DNA of 54,018 nt from Phoronis ovalis. Lineage: Eukaryota > Phoronida > Phoronidae. The stretch spans positions 1 through 54,018 of the forward strand of contig JAOXYB010020292.1 of the NCBI GenBank assembly GCA_028565635.1, given 5' to 3'. The translations under genes and the position numbers were made by a program. Below, in pieces: positions 1-12,300 of this stretch. A model generated the notes under the pieces. That model did no database searches and had not been told where the DNA came from. It was given only the letters and a program-made list of their open reading frames with translations. Within the stretch, counting starts at the first letter, position 1; each line of letters begins with the position of its first letter.

Positions 1-223
1 ATATGCCATTCCTTTCGCTCAAATAGCCAATTTAAACAGCGTACAATGATGATTCTTCGAATCGTCGTTATCTTGTTTTTACTTGTGCCTGACTAAGACA
101 AATCTGAACGTTATTGTTTAACAGTTGATTATAAATCCAGATTAGCTTTTAAAATGATTTGCCTCACTGGGTATACATTCTGAACACTTAAAAGAATTTT
201 TTTATACATTACTGTTTTTGTAG

Positions 224-388
224 GTGGCAATACTTTGGGTCCACCGCTGGTGTTACTCGCCTATATCCTGGACGGGAATGGGAAACAAACTTTGCTGGTT
301 TTTATAATGACTATGATGCCAGAGTGAGGCCATGGTATATTGCGGCAACAAGTGGACCAAAAGATGTCATTGTTGTTTTAGACTGCAG
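224..388 (+). CDS. CACNA2D: alpha-2/delta exon a: pre-VWA segment and first MIDAS residues
   Basis: Follows a TTTTTGTAG acceptor and ends at a GTGGGT donor. It encodes WQYFGSTAGVTRLYPG...YDARVRPWYI...DVIVVLDC, the block directly before and into the VWA domain. The last two bases (AG) are completed by C at 735 to give Ser, so the DxSxS motif is split by the intron. The exon starts in phase 1, so at least one further exon lies to the left. Confidence 0.88.
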
Positions 389-3300
389 GTGGGTTGTTTA
401 GTAATAGCTACTTTCATTGAATTTATATAATTTTACCAATACCTGAAACCCTAACATGGAGAATCTTCTGGGTAAGAAGCAAGTTGGACATAGTGTTCCT
501 CAACAAAAAGGGAAAATTACTAAGTGTGTTGTAAAGATAGCGTATAAAATAACTTAGTTACATTTACGTTAATTTTTTTGTACCGCATTCTTTATTTTAG
601 AAATGTTAGTACACAGTGTAAAACAGCTAGTGTTTAAAGCTAAATATTTGAGATAATTGGATTGACTGGCTAATATGACATAATTAAATATTTGAACAAA
701 GTATTAACAGTTTTTTTTTCTTTTTGTTCATCAGCTTGTCAATGAAGCAGAAAGGAAAATTTACAATAGCTCAAGCTGTTGCTAAAAATGTAATCAACAC
801 TCTTACGAAACAAGATTATGTCAACGTAATATGTGCCAGAGCCAGTCACTGGGATCAAGTTGGGAAATGGCACTTTTATTCAACTGAAGTTTTAAGTTGC
901 CAACAAGATCATATGGTACAAGCTACAACAGCTCACCGCAAAGATCTGATTGAGAAAATCTATAAGTTAGAACCGGGAGGAACCAGTGAACTAGAGTAAG
1001 TAGTATGCTTCAGTGTGCATAGCTTCTTTTTCTTTTATGTCCCTAAATGTAGAGTACTTTAGAAACTGATGAATGATGTTCAAAGCCAAGTTTACCATTA
1101 TCTGTTAATGTTGTAGGAAAGGATTTGAGACTGCTCTTGATCTTTTCCAAAACAAGCCTCGGACAGGATGCCAGGCTATACTAGTGTTTGTAACAGATGG
1201 TAAAGATACAGATGGGGAGGAAATCCGCTGTGGACCAGGTTTGATGTGTTTTTACGTTATTAGCTATTTAGCTAGGTATTATTAGACAGCCTTACATACA
1301 AAAAATGCTGTATAGAAACAATTTCAAAATAATAGAAAATTTATGTTTAGCTGCTTTTCTGACATTCCTTGGACCTGATGTGTGGTATAGCTGCAATACT
1401 TCTACGTAATGGGAACAGTTTTTTGTAACCGTCGTTATTATTTCATTGTTAAATATTTTACCAGGATATTATACAAGAAGTGGATATGTGCCGGGACCTG
1501 TGTGCAAGTATAATTGGACAAAAGTATGGGATTTAGTTAAGGCGAAAAATATGTATTGCCAGCCACCAGTAAGTCAAATTCTTGATACAGAATGATTGTC
1601 TAAGGTGATGTTTTTAATTTTTCCGCAATCTCTTACTGGCGTAAAAATAAGTTTTGCATTTCTCACTTTCTTTCTTACACTTTGCATAATATATTATATT
1701 TCCCTTTGGATATTATTCACATATCAGGCGCGGATACAGAGTAAAGTGGTGACCGTGTTCTAGAAAACGGTGAAAATCCCCTTGTAACCGCGCCTGCATA
1801 TTACTGTATAACCTTCTTACATATGTACAAGAATTCAGGTTGTACAAATGCACACATATGAAACTTTTTATTTGTTACAGTAGGTTTCCGAGTTATGCTC
1901 TCCCAATAAAGCCGTACTAAATATAGTGGTTTGTGACAGTTACTCAGATTTTTCTGACGCCATTTTACCGCATCACAAAGTAACCAGTATTTTGTATATA
2001 CGGAAGAGCATAACTTGGAAACCTACTCCCGATAAAGTACTAAATATACTGGTTTGTGACAGTTACTCAGATTTTTCTGACATCATTTTACCGCATCACA
2101 AACCAGTATTTTGTATATACGGAAGAGCATAACTCGGAAACCTACTGTAATAGGCAGAAGGTTGCTGTTGTTGATCAAATACATTTGGAACTGAATATTT
2201 TCTTGTTCATGCAAAACACTGGTGCTTCATTACTAGTATATGTTATGAGCAATTGTATCAAAGGTTGCATAGGAATTTTATGTAACGATTGTTGAAAAGT
2301 ATGTATTCTCTCTTAAAGGCTCGTATATTCAGCTACCTGACTATAGAAGATGGTGAAATATTTCCTGGAAACCTGTCTTGTGAGCACCATGGCAGCATGA
2401 AGAAGCTAACAAGTGGAGAAAACTTAATATCTGAGATGAGCAACTATTTTGATTTTCTCTCTTCCAATTCTAAGAACACTGTTGGGCTTTGGACATCACC
2501 ATATCTTGATTCCTGGGGTTTAGGAATGATGGTCACTTATGCTATGCCTGTCATAAGTAAACTGACGGGAAAGTAAGTGAATATGTTGCACTCTGAAAAT
2601 AAGTGTATCTAATAGCCTAAACTCGATATTTTGTTATTTATTTTGGCAGTCTGTCATTTATCCATCTGTTAAATATTTACTACGTATCTCTGGAATAGGA
2701 TGCTTTTGATTGCAGTTTCTCAATTTCACCACTAGAGAGTAATGTGAATTAGTATTATAATAATAATATTTCTATGCGAGTGAAATGATAATTATTCTTC
2801 TGCAAACGAAATAACTTAAAATTTCTTAATTCTTTCTCAACCTACAACAATTTTGGAGAAAAAAATACCGGTATATAAATTTAGCATTTTTTGATTTAAA
2901 AAATGGCATGTTTCAATACAGAGAATACTAATGATTAACTTGGTGAATGAATTTTGAAACAGTAACTAGAAGGACTCTTGTTGAAATACGAGTATAATTG
3001 CTCGAGAGGCTGATTCTCAGTTGAAGTGAGATCTTATGGGGTATATTTCTTTGCAGAACTATTGGAGTGACAGGAGTAGACGCTACGTATGATGAAATAG
3101 AAACCCTGTTAACAAGACATCAGTGGGGTGACGTGTACTCCTTTTTAATCAACAATGTTGGAGAGACAATATTCCATCCAAAATTAAAGCAAAGTGCCAC
3201 GGTAAGGTCTAACTGTATTACAATTTTTTTTCCCCTCTGTATTATTTATAAAAGTTATGTACTGTATTTCCGTATGCATAATTTCTATGGTGTACTATGA

Positions 3301-6300
3301 TATAAGCAAACCTTTTAATAAACATTCAAAAAACAGTTTTGAAATATTATTTTTGTGACTTTGACTTAACAATTTAAGTTTCCTAACAGCTGGCTAACAC
3401 ACACATGTAAAAGTATACCTTTTTGGAAACTAAGTAATATGTCTAAGACTATAAAAATTTACTTTCACTATTTGACACATGTACTTTTGTTATTTGACAC
3501 ATGGTTATGTAATCAGGAGGGGACCATTTTAGCTAAAAATTTACTTGAAAAGTCAAATTTCAAGAAAAAAATTTAGCTGCAATGTGGTTACAAAGCTCAG
3601 ATTTTATTTTGCATTGTTCATAAGTTATGACCCTTCAAAATTAAATTTTTTTTCATTTTTTCTGCCACCCAAAATGGCCTTCTTGCTGATTACATAATCA
3701 TGTAAAAAACAGGTTAAATAATTTGTATATAAATAAATTGTATACTTTTATTAATCTATCTTACAACTGTGGTGACTCGTAATGTTTTAGATATTAAGTA
3801 GAATATCTATGGATTCTGAAATAATTCATCTTTACCAGTACTTTACAACACTTGTGACCAGCTGAGTTATTGATTTGGTTGTTCTTTAAGGGGCTTTTAT
3901 ATACCATACCTAATTTTGGGAAAAAAAATTATTAAATAGATGACTTTGTATATTACCATTAAAACTTTATTAAATAGATGACTTTGTATATTACCATTAA
4001 AAATTTATTAAATAGATGACTTTGTTGTATATGGCCATTATTTGTGAACAGAATTGTTTTTGAGTTTGATCTTCACCAACTTGGTTTTTCATATCAAAAT
4101 TGATGAAACTACAAACAGGATGAAGAGGTTAGATACTCACAAATCACAACAAAGACACCGTGTAATCTTAGAAGCTTTATATCACATTGATTCACAATAG
4201 AGACTGTATAGGATAATTCTAATGAAATATGTAAATTATATCGTATCTTGTTCAGTATGAGACTGTATGTTACATATTATGCATCGTGGGCATGTTTAAG
4301 TCTAACTATACGCAATTGTTATTATGAAAACTGTTGATAAATTATTTATTTGATAAATTATTTGTCTCTTTGTTATGTAAAAATATTTTTATGATAAATT
4401 TTATCCTATTGTGCATTCTGATGAAACCATAAAATGTATATTGAATCACAATAGTTGTAATTGATTTTCCTGCTAGCTATAGCACATACTTGAATCACCA
4501 GTTGACCCAACACTGGTTTGCAAGATGATTTTTGTCAAAATGCTGTGCGCAAATGTCTGAAAATCGACAAATCAAGTCTTGGAATGTTTGTCTGATTATT
4601 GCATATAAGGACATTTTAGTTTTAGTCATCAATAAGTGTATTATACTGTCTTTTAAAATTAATTTGAATTATATTATAACAGTATAATCGGATTAATCCA
4701 GTAAGATATTCACATGTACTTGGAATCACTTAACAACATGCTGTCACATACTCACAGTGAGACTGTCATACTTTCACAATGTTGAAAAAGCTGGTCACCA
4801 TGTTCTACCACTTAGTCATAGAGTTAATCAACACAGCATACGTGGCAGCTTGTGATTTGACAGGCATTGTGTTCAATCGAGCAGATAGAATATCTGATTT
4901 TCCACATTATTTGCACAGTTTCTTAAAAAAAATCCCTCATCTAATCTGCATTCAATGCATGCTGTTCTTATCACTTTTAATATGAAATTATATAAAATAT
5001 GAAAATACGTATTTCTGGAAATGTACATGTATATTATCAATGAACATTGATTATAAGCAGCAGTGTGAAAGACCTACAGCGTAATGGGATCTTGCCCAAC
5101 ATAACATAATTATTAAAAAGGTTTTATTTATTAATTTATATTCAACAAATGTAGCAGAAATGCAAGAAAATATGTTTTAATTAATAAAATAATATTGCAA
5201 TATGTTGCCTAAGTGTCTATGCATTGAGAAGTCGCCGTGCAAAGTAATTTTCTGTGGCTTTGTTCTCATATAATTGTAAATCCTGAAGAGCAGGTCTGGT
5301 CTATTATCAGAGATTGTGGAGAACATAGATTTTATCAATACTTTCTGAACATGGCGATGCATGTATTTACTGACTATTTCTTTTTTGATATTAGTTACTT
5401 GAAGACCCAATTTTCATACCAATTTCGCAGTTAGAGCAAGATTCCAGAGGCAAACCTGCAGAGTTTAACGACATATTAGCTGCCATGCTTCGTGGAGAAA
5501 CTGGCCAAAAGTATATCGAGAATGCAAGAACATCCGTTGCTAAGGTAATATTTTGTTATCGTGATGATATCTTGCTCGTAATAATTTTGAAGAACATGGT
5601 TGACGTATTATACCATGCTCTTGATATTGGTTAACGTTTAGATGCCTCACTATTGAAAGCCTTAATCCGACTACACATTAGCGAGTTCATGAGAATATTT
5701 TTAAATGTGTTAGCAGACATCATCTGTGAATAAAAAAATTATAACCCACGTGTAAGTATCTATTTTACCATCTGATAACATTTTTATCATGATATTTTTT
5801 TCGAGGATATTCTGCACACTAACATGTTTTAATGCAACGTGAAGAAATGGCTACTGATTGTATCAGCCTTTGTGATTCCGTTGGTTAAATTTTTATGCAG
5901 TTGCGATATCGCATATATTTTGTTTACACTGTTTCTATATAATTGTATTTTTACAGGGCAATCGCATTCCTGGTACATATTACTATGCAGCTTTAAATGA
6001 TTCAGAATATGCATTTGCATTCAGTTTAACTGAAACTGATAAGGTTTGTAGGATTTTGTGTTCAACCACTGTTTATAGCTACAGTGTATCCAAACCTGAT
6101 ATATTCTTTATTACCAATAATCTCTTGTGTGCATGTTCATTTTCTGTTAAACATTTTGAAGCTAAAGTTAGACATAAGAAAATTTCTCTAACCATATTTT
6201 ACGTATTTTGGATGGCACATGCTCATCTTCTATTTGAAAATGTACAGGGTGACATGAAATAAACAGAAGACTTTTAGAGTACTGACACTTCTTCAGTTCT

Positions 6301-9300
6301 ATTTCAGCAGTAAAGCAACTTATACTTTCATAAATGAACTCAGTTATGTACTCAAAAACAAAAACTATTTTTAATTTATATCTTACAACTGGTAGCCAAC
6401 ATAGATGTGGCATCATATTTTGATCCGAAATTCTCAGAAATCAAAATTCGGCCTGGCTCCCTTAAACATATGTAATAACACCCAGTTTAGCTAGAGTGCA
6501 AGTTTAGTGTGGAAATAAATATTACAACATGGCTATATTTTCAAAATGTAAAATGTTGTGTTACAATAATAAATTCTTTGGTAAATGATCCAAAAGTATC
6601 CCTTGTAGGCAAGTTTTTGTTCATTTTTGATTATTGCTGTACTGGTTTTCACAGCAACACATGGTCAAACTAAACGAACGTTTCTTATGGAGCTGTAAAC
6701 AAGCATTTTAGCTGGAGTGAAAATAAGGAGATAGGAAAAAGAAAATATGTGTGATGTTCTGTTTATTTTGTGTCACACTGTATATTAAAAAGTCGTACCA
6801 TTTTTTAACTGGAGAAATGCGTATTTAATTAACGATGTCAATCAGCTTCAATATTTTCCACAGATTTTTCGTCGTGCACAAGAGCCAGAAGAAAGGCCCG
6901 AAATAGACAGCGTTTTTAATCTGCTTAAAGAATACGGTAGTGCTAAAGCAAGAAAGGCATTCCCAGGATTGTTTGAAAAAATTGTGGTGGAATATAATAC
7001 AAAAAAGTATCCCTGTCTTAGAGTAACAGGTGAGATGCTTTTTGATGATCTAAAGAAGGTTCTTACTGACAAGCTTGTTTTTGGAGGTTTATTCGCCATT
7101 TTAAGACAGTCAGACTCCTCTGAAAGCCTGGCAAACCATGTTAACTAATGTCGCTTTGATTATGCTACTAGCCTGTGATTCTATAATTATTTTTTTTGTA
7201 GATTTGCATTCAAGTATTTTCCTGGCGCCAAAGTGTCACTGTGACCCGAATGCCAACTTCTATGATGATGATCTTGCACAGAAAACGGTTGACGCCCATA
7301 ATTGGATCAACGGAATCAAACCGGATGTTGGCTGTGAAGCTGGTGCTAAGTATGAAAAAGGAATCAGGTATGAAATTGTATTAAGGTATTTGAAAGGTTA
7401 TTGTCATTTTTTGTAGCTGTGTGTTGTAACATCTGATGTTAATTATTAACACAATCTTTGTGAAATTATTTTCATTTTTTTAAGAATTAATCAACGAATA
7501 TTCTGATCTCTGTAACTATAAAACTTATTAATATTTCATTGCCCTATGATATATGCCAATGCTGCAAATTGTGTTTAAGCATTATTTTCATTTTGACATT
7601 TTATAGAGCAGATGTCCTTATAACACAACCTATAGAATTGGTCTGGAGAAAACGCGCTTTTGAATCAATTGACCAAGTCAAATGGACTTACGTTGGTATT
7701 AGAAGTGGTGTGTTCAGGACTTACCCCGGACATCGATCCAAACGTACATACGATCCCTCCAAGTAAGTTTCACCTCTATCAAGTGAGCAACTCTTTGCAA
7801 GGTAGATGTGAGTCTACTTTAAAATAAGTAGGTTCAAAAGGTAGGATTATATGACATTGTTGTATAGCAAAAAGGCAGCTCTATAGAACACCTTGGAAAT
7901 AATCCCACATGTTTAAGCCTCTCACTTTGGCTAATGATCCCTTAAAGGAAAGCAGCTGTATTTCATTGCATGCAGATCAAAATCAATTACACAGTAGCAG
8001 TATAACAGGAAACCTACTGGCGTATAAGGCTATTTTCTTTAATTTCAAATGATTTGAATTGTGTTTTAGACGTCCTTGGTACAACAGAGCGAGAACTACG
8101 CCAGACAAAACATCAATATCAACACCTTATATGGATGCTGCTGGAGTTGGAAAAATTGTCACCATTTCTCAAGCTGTCTTTGAGGGTATGACTCCCAGGA
8201 CGACAGAAGAATGTAAGGAAATTTCTGAAACTGGACCATGGCCTGGTGGCTGCACATGCCAGATTGGATCCGACTGTATTATAGGTATGTCTTAAAACTG
8301 TATTATTCCTCTATACTGCGTTGCAATTTGATAACAAAACAGTTAAGATTATTTTGGGAAACCATTTTTATTCTTTTTAGTCTACAATGATGCCAAACAG
8401 ATATATAGTGTTCATTAATTTCATTTGTTTCTTATAAAAAAATGGCTGCATCTGTTTGCATCTACATAGTCATATGAATAATCAATAGCATGAGAAACAC
8501 TATAAAGGTAGTTTTGGTGGATCTAGCAAATAAACCATTTTCTGGTACATCAATTAATTTTAAATATAATATAAAATAAAGTCTTAAGTTTTGATAAAAA
8601 TGAGGCCAAAGACATTCCTCATCCAGTAAGAAGACTAGCATCGATTCCCATTTATTTGCATTGGTTTTCTAAAACTGTTCTAGGTGTTTGCTATGTAAGC
8701 AAAGCTAAAGGTCCAAACCAGAATAGTAGACGATGTGCTACAGAGCGTGTGGAAGCTGTGACGAGTCTTGATATCTTGTATAATGATTTCCACAACAAAT
8801 CCATGGAAACTATGCTGAGTAGTGACCCAGGAGGTTCGAGATCTTGTGGAAAGAAATATGATTGCCCTGATGGAGAGCCAGACTGTGAAACAAGGTATGT
8901 ACCATGACATCTCCTCATAACTGAACCATCCGGTTCCATGCTGTTGGTTATCCTGCAGTTTATCCTGTTAGCTAATGTTTGTTCTGTTTTGATATTTATG
9001 AACAACTTAGCTATGAACTTGTTCAGGCAAATAACGTTTTAAAAAAGAAATATACTTTAGTATTCTGACTTTAGTTTGTATTACTTGTTTAAATTTTAGA
9101 TATAACATATGCTGATACATACATACATGTAATTAAGTACGTACTAGTCAAATCTAATAGAGGGTGGCACAGACTACTGCTCTTTGATTTCTTGAGTGCT
9201 GTTTCATTTTTATTTTCAGATGTTACTTGTTTGATGCCAGTGCTAAACTAATTGTTGACCCAGATTTTTTATGGGCCGATAATTTGGACACCAGTAAATA

Positions 9301-12300
9301 TGCCGGTGTTACTTTGGGCAAGAAAGAAGGTGAAGTGATGAAAGATTTGATCTACAAACATGGTTTCTTCCAACGCACGGAGCGGATTGACTTTCAGGGA
9401 AAGTGTACAGTGTCTCCTGGTGCTCCTAGGGTAAAATTTTCAAGATCTTCACTTATTTTTTCATATATATATAGTCTTTCATATATTTTTATCAAAAATG
9501 TGTAGATTGGATTACATCATGCTATTAGTTAGTGATTTCTCTTGGTGACCTCTGGCTATCTAGTTGTATACCATTCCTACAACATCAAGCAGCTGAGTTA
9601 TTAGTTAATAGACTTTTATGGAGACTGGAGAACAATAGAAACAGAAATATAAATAGCAACCTAATGCTGTTCATTTCTTTAGCTTTGACCATATAGTTTC
9701 AGTTTATTTGCCACAGCAGTGTATTGTCTCATGATAGTTTCAAAAATACCCTAAAAGTACTCTAATGTAGAAAACTTTATGTACAGTTTCACTACTGTTT
9801 GTCTAATAGGTTAATTTCCAATTTTTACAAAATGCCACATTAGTTCCTCTACATATTTTGCTGAGATATGATTTCAAAAACTTGAACATGTTAGTAAATG
9901 AGGTTGGTGATCTAGTCCTATATGCTCTCAGTAACAGTATGACATTGCTTGGTTATGCAGTAAACATTCATATTCAGAGTATGTGTAATTGAATTGAGTT
10001 TTTGTATATTGTGTTTTTTTCTATGTTTAGGTAACGTTGGAAGGTATACCGTCAAATCCTGAAGAACTTGATAATTATTACAAGACACGAGGACCCATTC
10101 CACAGTTCTCCAATAACTTTGGTTGTATTCAGGACTTAGTTGGGTACAAGGCTAATGTTTCTATGTTAGGTAGGTTTTGTTGCAATTACTACCCCTTATT
10201 ACTAGAGACATCTAGTGTCAAACTGGAAACTATATTGCTACACTATGATGAGTACAAAAATGTTTATGGAAGGCCATGATAACCATTTCAAAAAGCTGTA
10301 ATTTATGTTTCCAAACTCACTAAGAAATCTCGCTCGAGTCTCGATATCCACCAACTTTGACATAGGCAATTTTTTTAATAAGCTTAAGTAAACTTGAATT
10401 TGTTACAATTTCGAATTCAATAGAAATTTGTTACTTAACAAGTTAACTCTTTGGTAGTCTAACAAGTTCAATTTGTTAGAACACTGGAATTAACGAACCT
10501 GAATATGGAAATGTGGAACCTACTGTTTATTATTTAGAAATCTGTAGGGACATGTATCCTGCCAAAAACTATACAAAAAACTTTAATTTAATAATTTTCA
10601 GCATTTTATTAATTATGTTCAGTGATACCCGACTTTGTTAAAGTTTTTGAACTCATTAAAACTTCGCTACTAAAAGTTCAATTGTTTTGGGTAGAAATTG
10701 TTAAAATTCGTTAGAACTCATTAGAACTTTGTGAAATAAACTCATTAGACTGCCACCTATGAATTGAATTGTTAGCTAAGGAAGAAGTTGTTTGAAGCTT
10801 GTTTTAATACAGTTGGCCCTTTATCTTTAGATATTGCTTTTAAGTCAAACCAAGACTCAAAAATGGGGTTGTTTTTTTTAGTTGTATCAGTGTAGTTCAA
10901 GATTTGGATGAGTGATTTTTAATTATTTGAGTCTGAAAAAACAAATAAGGAGTAAGAAAATAAACATTTGTTGACAAAAAGAACATAACTGAAGGAGGTA
11001 ACATAGTGCAATTTACAAATAATGTTAGTACACGTGTATAAAATTACACAAGACCAGATAGCCTTCTGAATCATTTCGAAAACTGTTTTGCAGTTTCACA
11101 CAATGTTGATATTTGACTTCTAGATGACCTCAAATCAGCTCTTCCCAACCTGTGGATGGCAATCGTCAAACTACAAGCCCATAGGACAAACTGTTCATTA
11201 ATTATGTGTTATTAATTAATCAAAACAACATTTTCAGCAATTTTAAAAAGTTGACCTTTGACCTTCTAAGGATCTTTCAAGGTCAACAATGGCCCACTGT
11301 AGGGAGGTCACGTCTTATATACCATGTATATAACTCTACCTATCTGGCTAACAACCGGAAAAAAGAAAATCAAAACCCTACTAAAGCAGTAGGCTTGCTG
11401 CCAGGTTAGATAGGTGAACCATGTAATGATGTCTTAATATAATCCCATAAAAACAATGTAATTTGATTGTGGTTCTGAATGTGGTGAGCAAAGGTGTGGC
11501 TTGACGTGTGAAAGGAACTGTGTTTTTTAATGGGGAGCATGGCTAGTTTTTTCTGGGGAACAGGACTGGTTTTTACCAACAGTCTCGTTAGTACATTAGT
11601 TATAATTTATATGAAGATTTTATAGAGGTGAATGAACCTTATAACGAAAATGTAATGTACTATAAAATCATATAAAAATGGAAAAACACCAGTTAAGAGA
11701 GTTGAAGCATTCAGTAAAATTTACAAATAAGGTCAAATTTTATGTAAAAATATTAGTTAAAAGAGGGAATGAACCACTTTGTATAATAACAACATGCATA
11801 AATCACAAAAAAACCTGTGCTGTTTAGTATGACTGATTTTTCATTTAAACACACATTGTCTGGCAAAGGAAGGGAACTCACAGACTTCCTAGTCATTACT
11901 GCCTAGACTTGTGGTTAGTAGCACCTATACACAGGTGCACCTTCTGCTTGCTAGTTCATAAGTCACATATAGTTTTATGGTCCCTGAACCAATTGGTGTG
12001 TGGAACGTGTTGCCAACATTTTGTGGTATGGTTGATATTTCTTAGAAGTACATGTTATATTTACTTTAAAGTAAACTATAAGAATATGAATCAGTCATTA
12101 CTTGAAAACAACTTCTTAATAAAAGTTTGTGGAAGACTTGTCTATAACAACACTCTTTGCAAAGACCAACATTTTGATTGTTTATAGCACACTGAAAGAA
12201 ATGTGTATGTTCACTGACGCATAATTTAATTACGTACTCAGAAATCTTACTCTCATCCTAAAATAGCTGAAATACTAAACCTGCTAGAATTCCTTTAAAA

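Noticed and set aside
1926-2295. Two + strand ORFs of 68 and 79 codons with a repeated CDSYSDFSD peptide
   Set aside because: They lie in the MITE with its internal duplication; the peptide repeat is the DNA repeat.
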